A stretch of 64,000 bases of DNA from Deuterostichococcus epilithicus. Taxonomy: Eukaryota > Chlorophyta > Trebouxiophyceae > Prasiolales > Stichococcaceae. Position numbers and translations under genes: made by a program. The notes under the pieces were generated by a model. It had not been told where the DNA came from. It did not search any database and worked only from the letters and a program-made list of their open reading frames with translations. Positions 11,939-24,227 of the stretch are shown here, one piece after another (position 1 is the first letter of the stretch; each line of letters begins with the position of its first letter). The DNA lies in contig JAVTLE010000018.1 in NCBI GenBank assembly GCA_033439295.1, positions 496,001 through 560,000 on the forward strand. Reading direction: 5' to 3'.

Positions 11939-14900
11939 ATGGCGATGGTGCAAGCTGCACCTGCAGGCTCGATTCAGGGCATAGGGCCTAACGGCCCGAA
12001 CGCGCCGTATGGCCCGCCATCTGGGGCGCCATACTACGGTCCTCCTAAGCCGGAGAAAGGGCCATCCATGACGGAAGTGATGAGCGACAACGTCGCGGTT
12101 GCCGTGGCGAAGGTCACGGGCGGCTCCCACAAGGTGAGCGCGAGCTGCACCGGTCCGACCAAGCTTTGAGGATCCTTACGAGGCTTTCGGACCGACAGGT
12201 GGTCGGGACTGCGGGTGCAGAGGCTGCACGATGACGGGTCGGACGGTCGTTGGATGCTTTGTGTAATAACGCTAGTGACGCACTGCTAGGTGCCCGAATC
12301 GCGTAGGACTGCGCCATCGTGCTGCACAGCAGCTGTAAGAAATGCGCGTCGGCTCGTTGCTGGTCCCTCTCGGCCGGCTCGGCGTCGAAGCACCGCGCGA
12401 GTTGCAGTGTCTTGCATCTGTGATCTCAGGTCGTCTGCAAGCAGGTCAGCTCGTAGCTTTGCGGCTCGCAGTCGCCCTGCATGCAGCTGCCTGGCCGCGG
12501 TGTTGCAAACGCATGGTGCTCGAGCCTTGGTTCACCATTCTGCCGGTGTGATCACTGGCAGTTATGTGCACTCAGGACTCGCAAGCTTTGCTATGGTAGC
12601 ATCACTGCTTGCGCAGCGTGTACAGAGTAGCATCTGCAACCGACCCGGGCTGAGCACCCTCGTGCAGCGAGCACCCACTCACTGGTAGACCTGATGGGAG
12701 GCAGAGATCGGTTCTGCTATGGCTGCCCTGTACTTTGACAGCATTAGTGCTGACAGGCTCCGGCATCCAGCAGTTTACAGCGGCTACTGCGAAAAAGCGG
12801 CAAGCACGCAGGGCCAATTTGCAGCGTGACGCCTTGTGCCGCGTCCACCTGGCAGCCACTTGCGCTTTGTGCTGCTGACTGCAGGCCGTGGACATCGCAA
12901 TCGTCAAGGCCACGACCGCGAAGTTCTCGGTGGTGCCGAAGGAGAAGCACGTTCGTAGTGCGTTCCTGCGCTCTTGCGGCTGGCAATGCGCATGCCTCGC
13001 GACCTCTCAAATTGCGCTGCCTGCCCACGGGGGCTGTCATGCTTCTCGTGCACCATCCTGTACTGATGCAGACTTGAGACGTCCCTTGTGCATTGACTAC
13101 TGCCTCCATCTTAATGCAGCGCTCAAGATGGCAGCACACGGCGGGCAGCCGGGCAGCTATGCGGGCTATGTGATCACAAAGCTCGCTGAGCGCCTGCACG
13201 GCGCCAAGCACTGGCTGGTGCGCCGCATGGCGTGATTGCTGCTCGCCTTTCCCCGAACTCCGCAGCCCCTGCACCAGATTGCCTGCAGCAGGAGCGGCAC
13301 ATTGCTGCGGCCCGAGAGCAGGCGGCCGAATGGCCGTTGGAGGAGCTCTGTTGGCACAGCAAAAGGCAGCATCGCATGTAGAGCACTCAACCTCACATTT
13401 GTCCCGCGTTCTCTGCAACGCTGACCAGCCTGCTGGGCCTCCTGCTGCCGCAGTGCGCGCTCAAGACGCTGATGGTGTTCCACCGGCTGATGCGGGAGTG
13501 CGAGGGCGCCTCCTTTGTGGCGGAGCTGCTCCGCTTTTCTGACCACACGCGTGGCCACCGCGGCCATGCGCTCAACATGGACAACTTCGTGGACGCCGGC
13601 TCCTCCGAGGGCCGGTGCGTCGACAGCCGCCGGCATGTGCAGCTGCAGTTCCTCTGCTCAGCCCGCGCCAGCGTCCCGTCGCGCGGGCCTATCGTTCGGG
13701 TCGCGCGTGCAGGCCCTAGCGGCAGCCGCCTGCGGCCTCAGCCGCGTCCTGTGCACCATCGTGCGGTGCTGTGCTGCCAACCTCCCGCGAGTGTTCCTAC
13801 TACACCTCATGACACCGTGCTGCAGTTTGCGACCCGCTATGTGCGTCTGCTGCTCCGCAGGTTCGACTACAGTGAGTGGGTGCGCGTCTATGCGCGGTAC
13901 CTGGACGAGCAGCTGGAGGTGTACGCCAAGACCGCCTTCTACCAGGTGTGCTGGGGGTTAAAGTTTTGATTTGAAAACCCAGCGCAGTGCTGACGCCGAA
14001 GCGCTTCTGTGCCGCCGAGTGCCTGTGTCCATTGCAGCACATGTGACTGGGCAGCATGCTACTGCCCAGCTGTCGAGGGTCAAGACCTGCACAGGACCTG
14101 CACAGGGGCTCGCACCCAAGTCTGCCTTGCCGACCAGTCACTCTTCCTCAACCTGCCTCCTCAGGAGTCGGACGGTGCGGCGCCGGCGGAGAGCAAGATG
14201 CGCAACCTGCCGCCGGCGGACCTGCTGACGCAGCTGCCGCCGCTGCAGCGGCTGCTGGAGCGGCTCATGGACTGCCTGCCGCGCGGCGCCGCCGCCCGCC
14301 ACTACGTTGTGCAAGCCGCGCTGCTCACCGTGGCGAAGGAGTCTTTCCAGGTAGCTGCCATGCAGAGTGCTTGCGCAGGGATGAGATGGGCTGTTTGCGT
14401 GTGCCCACAAGAAAGGGGGGTGGGGGGTCATCAGCAGCATCAGTCCTAGGCGTGCTCAGGCAGAGGACCCACATGGCCATTGAGGGCGCCATCCCCGCTC
14501 TGCCTGACGTCCCAGTTCATTCATAACCGCCCTGCAGCGCAACACCCTGAACGAGCTCCGGGTGTTTGTGCCCCGCAGATCTACCGCGCCATCAGCGAGG
14601 GCATCATCAATCTGGCGGACTGCTTCTTCGATATGGAGTACTCGGACGCGCAGAAGGGCCTCGACATCTACAAGCAGCACACGCTGGACAACGACAAGCT
14701 GGGGGTGCGTCCCGTCCACATTTTCGTTGCTATCTACTTGTTCTTCATCGTTGTCTCCGCATGGCTGCATCTCACGTCAGCATCTGCTGTCTGGTGCACA
14801 GACGTGCAATGTCCTGTGGTGGAGAGTCTGCCAGGCTCTGGGTGGGCCCAGGCAGCCGCAGCAGCTTCTCTGGCGTGAAGTCCTCGGCAGTCCTCGGCTT

Positions 14901-16018
14901 CAAGGCTCACCGCAGCGTCCCGCGGCGTGGAGGCGCCTACATGGCACCGTCAGAGGCTGACGTGCACTTGCTCGGTCGGCGCAGGCGTTCTATGCACAGG
15001 CGGAGCAGATCGAGGAGCTGAAACGCAGCGCCACCTTCCCCAAGCTGACGCCGCCCAGCCCCGACTTCCTGGGCATGATGGAGGAGTATGTGCAGGCGGC
15101 GCCGCGCCCCGCCGACGAGTCCGGCTACAAGGTGCGTAGATAACAAAAACCAAAAGAAATGCGTGTGAGAAAGCGCACGGCCTCGGCCGCAGCCCGCTCG
15201 CATGGCGGACGCCTGAGCGGCATGGACAGCCTCTGAGCAGACCGCTGCGTCTGCTTGCAGTCAGGGCATGCGCTTTTGCAATCACAGCGGCGCACCATCC
15301 GTGCATCGCCGCACCTGGACGGGGCACCTCGAGCGGGAACGCGCCGCCTTGGTCAGCCTGCACGCAGCCTGCAGCGAAGCACCAGCTCTCCACAGCCTGC
15401 AGCGAAGCACCGGCTCACCCGCCTGTGCATCCCTTGCGCGCCCCGCAGAAGACGACGCCGCTGCGCAAGGGTCGCAACGCGCCAAAGGACGGCGAGCGGT
15501 CTGGCGAGCTGCCGCCGCCCATCGACAGCGGCCTGAGCGGCGTCATCCACCCGGAGGAGAAGAAGGAGGAGACTCCGCCGCCGACGCCGCCGGCGCCAGC
15601 GCCCGAGCTCGACCTGCTCAACTTTGACGACCCCGAGGAGGCCTCCGTCTCGGTGAGGGTCCCTCTTCTTCGTCGCTTCGTGTTGCTGCATCTGCCACAG
15701 ATGCATTAGCCACCTGCTGCATGAGCTGGGTTGAAGTCGAAGCTGCGCGCCTGGAGTGCTTCCATGTCCCGCCAGGCTGTCGCGACTCTGTGCATGTCGT
15801 GGCGACCTGGTCTCAAACCTGCGACACCTCCTGCTTGGTCTCCTTGTTTCGTCACTGTCAGCAACAGCTGCCACGGTAATTCAATGCTGCCACGACAACT
15901 CACACCGCTTGTGGCTCGTGTACACAGCCGCAGCCGCCGCGGGAGAAGACCGCGACAGAGCTGCTGGAGGAGGAGCAGGCTGCGGCCGCCGCCGCAGCGA
16001 CGCCGACAGCGCAGAACG

Positions 16019-16052
<34 letters not shown>

Positions 16053-17682
16053 GTTTGCGCCGGCCTCCAACAACCCCTTTGGCGAGGGCGCCAGCTTCGG
16101 CGGCCCGGGCCAGCAGCAGGGGCAGCAGCAGGGGCAGCAGCAGCAGCCGAGCGGGTTTGGCGCTGGCGCTGTTGTGCCCTACGGCCAGAATACCTTCGGT
16201 GGTGAGTGCGCTGGCAACACGTTCGGCCTCGCAGTGCTATCCAATGCATGCCGTACACAGTGCAGCGCATCAATACTGGTGCACAGGACTCATCAGCGCT
16301 GGCACCTGTCAGCCATGTGCACCGTCTTCACACACCCTCGCCAACAAACCTGCGCCAGCATTTTGCGCCAGCCGCCAGGAGCAACAAGAGCCCCGGCACG
16401 GCTGACGCCCGCTGATGCGCTGCCCCGCAGGCGGCCCTGGCTGGGGCGTGCAGCCACAATACGGCTACGGGCAGCAGCAGTACGGATACGGCATGCAGCC
16501 GGGCTACGGCGGCGGCTACGGTGGCGCCCCCGTGCAGCCGGGCGCCATGGTGCCCTACGGCCTCAACGGTGCGCTTTTGTGGCACGCACCTTCTCTGGCA
16601 TGCGCTTTTGTGGCATGCGCTCTTATGGCAACCGGTTTAGCCTGCCGCCGAGTCCGACTGCAGCGGCGCTGATGCTGTGAAGCGGCCGCGCTCGGGCCTC
16701 TGCAGCCTGCGGGGACACGACAGGATGTCGCCGGACACATTCGTCTGACACTGTAGTTGCATGGCACCCCGCTGAACCTGTGATGCTGCTGATCGCAGGC
16801 ATGGGCAGCCCCGGGTATGGCATCCACGGCTCGCCGGGCTTCGGGTCGCAGGCGGGCGCGCCGTCGCCGCAGGGCTCCTTCAACCGCTCACCCACGCCTT
16901 ACGCCACCACGCCAGGCATGTCTCCTGCAGGGCCTCCTGCGGGAGACTCTACGCATGCTCTGCGACTCGACGCGCCCCAATCCGCTGTGCGGTCGAAGCG
17001 CCAAGAGTTGTGCGGCTGAAGCGCCACGAGCCGTGCGGCAGCACCCATGGTGAGGTGCTTGGGGGCCGGTCTGCGGGCATGCACATTGCATCCAACACGG
17101 CTCGCGGGTGCACGCAGGCGGCAACCCGACGGCCTCCTTCAAGGAGGCCGCACTGACGGATCCGTTTGCGGACCTGGGTGCGGTGCGCCCCGCGCCCGCG
17201 CAGCCGCAGCAGACGCCGCCGCTGCGGGAGGTGTCGCCCACCCAGCAGCGCATCAACCTGGGTGCGCCACCTGCCATGTGGCAGTCACATGGTTTCCCGC
17301 ACACCTCTCAGAGCCCAGCTGCCGCCCATGTGACATGCTCCTGGCACAGCATCCGGGGAACGTTGCCTGCCTGTGGCCTTCAAGTGACGCAGAGCTTGCG
17401 GCAGCAGCCGGCAGGCCACGGCAGGTTCATCCACTTGCGGTGCTTGCTCCCACAGGCTCCCGGCCGGGCTCCGCGCACGGGTACCCGCAGCAGGGCGGCT
17501 ACGGCGCCCCGCAGCAGCAGTGGCATCAGCAGCAGCAGCAGCCAGGGCAGGGGCAGCAGGCGCCGCAGCAGCAGGGGCAGCAGAATGGGTGGGGCCACCC
17601 CGGCGCAGGCTTCGCGAGCTTCCCGCCGCAGAGCTCGCCCGCGCCGCAGCAGCCGCAGCAGCAGCAGGGCTGGGGCCAGTAG
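11939..17682 (+). CDS. ANTH-domain clathrin assembly protein (AP180/CALM-like)
   Basis: Endocytic adaptor that binds phosphoinositide membranes and clathrin. Exons: 11939-12133, 12885-12954, 13120-13217, 13454-13614, 13861-13945, 14165-14350, 14579-14704, 14985-15131, 15449-15652, 15928-16201, 16431-16568, 16799-16915, 17118-17261, 17456-17682. The ANTH domain begins with AVDIAIVKATTAKF and PKEKH (a near match to the lipid-binding K...KxKH motif), then ALKTLMVFHRLMREC, DYSEWVRVYARYLDEQ, HYVVQAALLTVAKESFQ and AEQIEELKRS. The tail has a clathrin-box-like LLNFD, an NPF (ASNNPFGEG), a DPF (TDPFADLG) and long Gln-, Gly- and Pro-rich stretches, including a CAG tract near 16021-16050. About 660 residues. 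The exon 2/3 junction gives KHVP where KHVR is usual, so that edge is uncertain. The donor at 16916 is probably GC. Confidence 0.93.
15366..15417. repeat. Direct repeat in an ANTH-gene intron
   Basis: CAGCCTGCAGCGAAGCACC occurs twice about 33 bp apart in the intron before the exon at 15449. There is no coding content. Confidence 0.7.
16021..16050 (+). repeat. CAG trinucleotide tract coding poly-Gln
   Basis: A run of about ten CAG codons inside the ANTH adaptor tail gives a poly-Gln segment just before PFAPASNNPFGEG. It may be length-polymorphic. Confidence 0.85.
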
Positions 17683-18797
17683 GCCGGCTGCAATCAAGCA
17701 AGCGAAGGAGCCTCGTCCAGCCGGCTGGGCAGTCGGTGTGCTGCAGACTCTGCAGCAGGGAGCGGCGGCAGTGCTGGGTCCGCTGGCGCCTCCGCGGCGC
17801 TGCCAGGGCCACGCCTCTGCTCGGCAGCCGCTGTGGCGGCACAGGCGGCTGCGGCGGAACGGGTCTGGAGCGGCGCCGGAGACACAGCGCAGCTGCAGCG
17901 CCTGGCAGGGGTGCTGGGTGTCAGCGGGCGGCCCGCGCACGAGTGACGTCGCTGTCAGCCGCCATGCCCTCGCTGGAACAGGGAACACGGCTGTCCGCCG
18001 CAGCGCGTTGACGGCGTCGTGACTGTTTCGGTCCAAATGCTGGCTCAGGTTGTGTCGGGCTATACCTTCTAATCCTGCCAATGTGGCGTGCGCAGAGTGT
18101 GGGATGTCCCTCCTGCCTCTATTGCATGCGTCAAACGGTAGCTAGGTAGCTGGTGTGCATCCTCGGCGCTGTCTCAGAGGTTTGGGCTGGGAGGTGCACG
18201 AGAGCCTCAACCCTAGGCGCTGCCGGGCGTGCATCCCCTGCCTTGGGAATAATTGTAGGTACTGGGTAGGTACTTGGACGTTGTTCCCGGTGGATTGTTG
18301 CTTTGTTGGTCAAAATAAAGGTATGTAAGCGGATGATGCAAAGGTTGAGCCCAATGCCGGCAACAACCCAACACCACCTCAGTCCGGGACACCCACCTGC
18401 TACCGATACTTAGAGATAGTGCCGTAACAGGTCTCAAGTTGACACCATCAGCTGTGCGGTTACTTCATTCACATCGATAACATAGCAGCAATTGGGCACT
18501 TCGTCTACTCTTGCGTCGCGGGCAAGACGTTGTGACGGGCCGGCGGCTGCCCTGATCAGTTGTTTGCGACAACTTCCGTGTTGCCAATCCAATGCCTGCG
18601 TCAGTCCGATTCATCGATGGCACAACACTGCAGAGTGGCTGCAGGCTGCAGCAGCAGGACCTGGATCAACTGCCACAACGTCTGGTAGCAGTGCCATCCC
18701 ATTCCCCCGGCGCAAGCTTGCAGCAGGTGCACCCAATCTCCGTGCTGCCTTGCAGACTCCCTCCTCACTCCCTCATCCCCCGCTTCCGATTCTCATC
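17683..18797. other. Convergent intergenic region (3' ends)
   Basis: This stretch lies between the 3' ends of the ANTH (+) and zinc-finger (-) genes. I see no convincing gene. A TGTAA motif near 18324, the usual chlorophyte poly(A) signal, could end the ANTH transcript. Confidence 0.4.
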
Positions 18798-19689
18798 CTA
18801 CATGCGGCGGCTGTAGCCTGTCCCCTTGCAACGGCTGCAGACCAGGAGGCCAGCGCCACGGCACGCGCGGCACTCGCCACGCTTGGGCGCCCGCGGCCGC
18901 AGCCCGCCGCTGCCTGCAGCCTGCGAGGTGCATCCACAGCAGCAGCGCCGTCAATGGCGCCATCGGAGAGCTCTTCCGAGTCGCTACACATGGTGCCGCG
19001 ACGTGCGTTGGAGCTGCATGTTATTGAGCCCCGTTGAACCAACTGTCAGCATGTAGGCAACCTGGCTTGCACCTTGCGAGCCTTCTGCAGGGAGGGGTCG
19101 CCCTCGTCGCCGGGGCCTGCCGCCATGATCCCGGTGCCGCTGCAAGCGAAGCACCGCACGCCGCCCGAGCCGCCGCAGGCCTTGCACACCTCCGGTTCGC
19201 CCTGCAGCCGCCACGGAGCTCTGTTCTCGAAGAGCCGTAAGCATCGCGACCAGCACGACAGTTGCAAATCAGCGCCCCTATCCGCCTGGGAGACGCATGG
19301 AGTGGCCACTAGGTAGGTGTTGTGTTGTGGGAGGCTACTGGGAGTCAGCTAGTTGGCCCCACCTTTGCGCCGTAGAAAAGCGCAAAGGCGATCGCGGCGA
19401 TCACGGAGCTGCCGACGAGGACGTCCTGCACGCTGCTGGGTCCGATGGCTGCACAGGTGGCGACGCCGCGACGCCTACGGCGCAGGGTTGGCGCGTGGCC
19501 GCAGCCACGGCCGCAGCCGTGGCCACAGCCATGGCTGCCAGGAAACCGCTCTGGCTCACCGCCAGGCATCAGCCTGGTAGCGGTTCGACCTGGTGCGCTG
19601 AGTGGGGGACGGCAGGCAGCGTCTTGCGCCGTAAGCCCATCAGGCGCACAGCTGCAGTCCCGCCGCCCTGGCCGCGGAGCAATCGGCAT
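18798..19689 (-). CDS. Membrane-anchored DnaJ-type zinc-finger protein (LQY1/ORANGE/BSD2-like)
   Basis: Small protein with one membrane helix and a DnaJ-type zinc finger, a layout found in plastid proteins that assist photosystem or carotenoid-enzyme assembly. Exons: 19689 to 19363, 19201-19073, 18920-18798; phases agree. The first exon has an Arg/Cys/Gly-rich leader followed by a hydrophobic helix (VLVGSSVIAAIAFALFYGAK). The next two carry four CxxCxGxG motifs in two pairs: CKACGGSG and CFACSGTG, then CRACRGAG and CSRCKGTG. It ends at TAG shortly after GYSRRM. The start at 19689 is the most upstream ATG in frame and is uncertain. The plastid location and chaperone or disulfide role are inferred from the family; there is no J domain. 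Confidence 0.8.
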
Positions 19690-21222
19690 GAGCCGCGTTC
19701 CGCCGCCAAAGAAATTGCTGGCAAAGCACAGCCTGCACAGGGGGGACAGCCGCGATTGCCAGCAAGCTCCCTCGGACGATGCTGCTTGTAATCAGATCCC
19801 TTCACCGGCAGCCTCGCCACCAGCAAGGTGCGAATTGAGTGTTCCTGTTTATGCACGCTGAAATGTTTCAACATGCCAAAAATGCCACAACATGCAACTG
19901 TTTCCTGCGGTCAAGGTGCTCCTGCTCGTTGAAAGTCGGTAATCCTGGAAGCGCAGATTTGCAAGGTGCTCCTGCTTGTTGAAAGTCGGTAATCCTGGAA
20001 ACGCAGGTTTGCAGGGGCTGAGGGAGGTCTCGCACCTGTGGTGGGTGGCGCTGAGCGCTGCCGCCAAGCAGCATCCATGTTGCATGCTGTATGGCTAGGC
20101 CGCTCCGGCGTCGGCGGCGCCCTTGACAGCAAGCACTGGCACGGAGCAGGCCGCAGCGACGTCCCCCACTCGTAGGGCCGGCTGCAGCAGGCGGCTCCTG
20201 CGAGGCGAGGCACAGCCACCACAACAGGGTGACACTGGGCTGACGAAAAATAAAGGGTGCCGGAATGGTTGATACGAGCTCTTCCGCGGGCGAGATGGAG
20301 CGCGAAAGTGATGTCACGCACCTCGCCACTAAGCGGCGCGCTTGCGCGCAGTCTGCAACCCGCGGTGCACCACAAGCTGATCCGGCAAGCGTGCAGCAAT
20401 GGTGGATCACAGGAGATAACTTGCAAATCTGTACCAACGGATTCAAGGCCGCATAGCCTATTACAAGAGCTTATTATTGTGGTTTGCTGCGAGATCATGC
20501 ACGCGGATGCTGCCAGTCTCGGCCAGGATGCGGTCACTGGTCACAGCGCATGATCGCGTTTTCGGTTCAGGTGCGTGATGCCGCAAGCGTGCCAACGTGC
20601 CTCGATATATCATACCTACAAATTGCACCTCGATCAAATGTAGATTTTGCCTTGAAATGCGTGTCGGCCACGTCACGCCTGGTGCCAATGCCGCCTCACA
20701 ATTGTGCCGCGGTGTGTAAGCGATGCACAACGTGCCACGGACACTGCCTCTGCAATGATGGGAACGAATCCCAATACGAAGGCGGACAGCACAATCAGGG
20801 TCGAATCGAAGGCAAGTGGATCGAGGCAGGGTGCGCAAGCGACAGGAGGTACAGACTGTCACAAACTGTCCCCACACAAGCGCGAATGTTTCGCAGGCTC
20901 TCTGACCAGCGATGTTGAGCTCGATCATGGCAGCGGTGCTGCAGCGGCATTCGCCAAGCCTGAATTACTGAGTCACGAAACGCATGTTTGTGCAAGCACT
21001 CGAACACAAATCACTACATGCATTGTGCGCGCATCTACCAACTGTGTTTTTGTTACCACATACAGCATTCCAGCAAGCTGAACCAGTCTTATCTGAAAGT
21101 GGCTACCGTCTACGCATGTGCTCATTCCTGTCTGCCCGCTACCATGCGCCAATCTGCTACTGACAGCGTTGCATCTGCTGCTGCAACCTGAGCCATCGAT
21201 CTCGCTATGCGCCGGGCAACAG
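19690..21222. other. Intergenic region without recognised gene
   Basis: About 1.5 kb between the zinc-finger gene start and the GST gene stop. It contains the 50-bp tandem repeat at 19912-20011. Several 60-150 codon frames are present on both strands but none resembles a known family. Confidence 0.5.
19912..20011. repeat. Two tandem 50-bp repeats
   Basis: Units 19912-19961 and 19962-20011 differ at about three positions. Each begins CAAGGTGCTCCTGCT and contains GAAAGTCGGTAATCCTGGAA. Non-coding. Confidence 0.95.
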
Positions 21223-23984
21223 TTACAGCCCCACGTAGTCCGTCCCACGCGGCGTGTCCTTCCAGTGCGGCGGCCTGCGCATTGACCAGAAGCGGTGTCG
21301 TCAGATCCATCCGGGTGCTTGTGGCTGCCTCCTAAGCCGGTGCCGTCAACCCGATGTGTTCAGCTGCTGCGACGCTTGCGCGGTCAACCGGCATGCATGG
21401 CAGGATAAAGAGGCGAGTGGAAGTAGCGAGATTCAATGATTGAAAAGCAAGGGAGACGGTGCCGCCGCACCAGGTCTCGGCGACGGAGGGGCGCTGCGCC
21501 ACGACGCCAATGTATTTGGCGATGTGCGGGAAGCTGACGAAGTCTGCGCCGAAGCGCTGCGCCGACAGCAGGCTGGGGGCTGCATGCAGCACGGCAGAGA
21601 GATGGTGAGCAGGACAGGGCTGCCTGGTCAAGGGAAGAAACGGAGAGGGGGACTCCGAGCGGGAGGCTGCGTGAGTCCTGGCGAGGACAGTGATAAGCTG
21701 ACAAGGCCCGTGCTGCAGCGCTGCGCCAGCGGCCGGCCGGGGGCTTGGGGCTGCTCGCTGTAGGGCAGCAAAGGGAGGTGGGTTCGAATTTGCAGGCTGG
21801 GCATGGCGTCGGAGGTTTTGTAGGCACCCGAATAGCTGCTCCGGATCTGCCAAAGACAGGGGCCCAAAGAGTATCGAAGCCGCGCAGAGGGCTGCAGAGC
21901 AGATGTCCCGCAGCCATGCATGCCCTGCCGAGGAGCAGTGCCGTGCAGGCGCCGGTTTTTCATCTTCGGGCGGCTCAGTCGCCCGGTGCACTCGAGACGC
22001 ACGACCTCGAGTCCACAGCCCGCATCCTGAAGCAGTCGCACAACCGTCCCTCACCTGCGTAGGCGTCCGTCAGCGTGAAGGCGGGCCCCGCCAGGTATTG
22101 CGTCTTGGACAGGTACTGCTCCCAGTAGCCGAGCTCCACGCGCAGCTCCTCTACTTTTGCCGCAAACTCCGCCTCGTCTGATGCAGGCAAAAAGCAAAGC
22201 TGTGAGCGTGTCGGCCTGTGATTTTTGTGCTGTCATGACGTGAGGGTGCCTGGCAGGTGCTGCTGCCGTAGACTGCGTGCTGCTTGTGCAGTGAGGGTGC
22301 AGGCGCAATCTGGTGCATGGAAGCAGGGGTTAGGACAGACTGCTCGTCGTTCGCACAGCGTTCTAGAGGCCGATGCTGCACATCGCCGGCATGGCTCAGG
22401 CCCATACATCAGGGTGGTGCTGGCAGCGCGGCAGACTGGCCGGCAAGGCTCATGGACTTCCAGACACACAGCACGGGCCCTCCGTCACAGCAATGAAGAG
22501 AGGTTGAGGCGCACCCAGCGTCTTGTCGTTCCGCTTTGCCATCATTTTCAGCCTGAAGGGCGCGGAGATCTTTGTTGCTAGCACCTGTGGCATGCACATA
22601 GGGTTGTGTCGCCTGGAGCAAGCAGCTGTGCTTTTAACGTCAAAGCACAGTCGCTGCGTAACAGGGCTGACACAGGTTCAATGCACACAGTGGGCATGCA
22701 GTCAGGAGAAAAGACTCGCACCTCTGCCTCTGCCAGGCGCTGCCACACCTGCAAACTCGGCATGCGCACATCGTACAGCGGAAAAACCAAATCAGCAGCA
22801 GCTTGGGGCAGTTCAGCGATAGCCTGTGGGTGCACGCACCAATGGCTCGGGCAAGGATTAGGACTCCCAGGCCTCGAGGCACGTGCCGGGGAGCGATGGA
22901 GTGGCCGCCAGGCGACGGAAACCCCAAGCAGCAGCACGTGCGAGGCAGCAGAAGGCACCCGTCCACGGGCAGAGGAGAGGCAGAGGGTGGGAGGTCGAGC
23001 ACCATCAGGAAGGGCCTACTGACCAGAGCGCGGGCGTCGGGTGCGCTGCGGGCTGGCAGCAGCTGGTTGCCGCTTCCCTCGTAGGTCTCCTCCAGGTAGA
23101 TGCAGGCCGCCAGCGACTCGTTGACAACCACCTCGCCGTCCTTCAGCGTGGGCACCTGGCCCCTGCGAGTCGTGTGGCGGCAGGGGCGGGTCGGGCGAGG
23201 CGAGGTCATGCGCGGTGAGGAGCACGCTGTGACGCGCGTCGCAGGAGAGGTTTCGTGCAGCGTGGCCGAGCCGGACGAGACGTGCCACAGACAGCGCATG
23301 ACGAAGCTCATGCGTGCGCGTCTTCACCAAGGGTTGACTTTGACTTCAAGCTGGCAGTCGCATTGTGCCGGCGCCTCACCGGGGGTTCAGCGCCAGGACC
23401 TCCTCGCTTTTGTGCTCGCCTGCAGGGTGGCGAGGAAGTCAGTACAGTTATCGCGGATGCAGTATCGCTACTCACAGAGCTGATTTGCGATGACTGCCGT
23501 CGCAGGGAATCGGTGCCCGCTCCTGCACATGGTCCTGAGTGCAACCGCCGATGCGATGCAGGCTTGCAGGGAAGCTTCTTCCGCACTGCTATCAACAACA
23601 ACTGGTCAGATGTGGTAGCAAATGACACAGAAGATTCCGTCGCTGCCATCTGAGGCCGTCTACAATGCAGATGAACGACGAGCTGGCGCATCATGCCGCA
23701 TGCGAGCAGGATGGTAAAACGATCAGCACGATAGCTCTCGAATTGCAAGTTTGATACATTAAGAAACCAGATCCGCGTTGAGATATCCCTGCATTGAAGG
23801 AAAGGGTCTCCTGCGCGTGCATGCAGGGGAGCTGGCCACGGATGGCTCTGGTGGCACCTTTGGAAAACTCCAGTAGGCGGCTTTCGAAGTCGAGCTGCTT
23901 CTCTTTCAGCGTGATGAGGACACGCCAGGCCGGCCCCGACCCGCTGCCCCAGTAGATCACGCGAGTCGAGTTTGCAGCTGCCAT
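21223..23984 (-). CDS. Glutathione S-transferase
   Basis: Soluble GST with an N-terminal thioredoxin fold and a C-terminal helical domain; conjugates glutathione to electrophiles or acts as a reductase. Exons: 23984-23858, 23419-23380, 23162-23024, 22823-22749, 22584-22515, 22177-22055, 21579-21471, 21274-21223. All phases agree, giving about 243 residues. The N-terminus reads RVIYWGSGSGPAWRVLI, with Ser rather than Cys at the usual active-site position. Then come LALNPRGQVPTLKDGEVVV, NESLAACIYLEE (the ES pair that binds the glutathione gamma-glutamyl group), ELGYWEQYL and AGPAFTLTDAYA (N-capping box). It ends PPHWKDTPRGTDYVGL. The class cannot be fixed by eye. The ATG at 23984 leaves a minimal leader, so it is probably cytosolic. 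Confidence 0.9.
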
Positions 23985-24227
23985 CGTGAGAAGGGTCCTG
24001 TTGACGAGATCGGTCAATCACCGTATGACGTGATAAAATCGTGCACGGGAGCGATTGTGCGTTGTGTTTCCTGTATTTCCTGCTGGCCCCCCAACATTCC
24101 TACTCTGCTTTCAAAAAGGCATCTTCATGACACTCTAGGCCCCCCAGACACTCTAGGCCCCCCAGTAACGCTGAAAGCTCGCGATCGACAGATATCATAG
24201 TTGTCGTGCATACTCGCTAGTGGCCAG
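23985..24227. promoter_or_regulatory. Divergent GST / PAQR promoter region with an 18-bp direct repeat
   Basis: Only 243 bp separate the two start codons. Two perfect 18-bp units, GACACTCTAGGCCCCCCA, lie head to tail at 24129-24146 and 24147-24164, about 65 bp upstream of the PAQR ATG. Confidence 0.6.

Noticed and set aside
19912-20011. CRISPR-like repeats
   Set aside because: Only two units, directly abutting with no spacers, in a eukaryotic genome.
21770-21800. GGTTCGAAT, the tRNA T-arm-like motif
   Set aside because: No acceptor or anticodon stems can be folded around it, and it sits in a GST intron.
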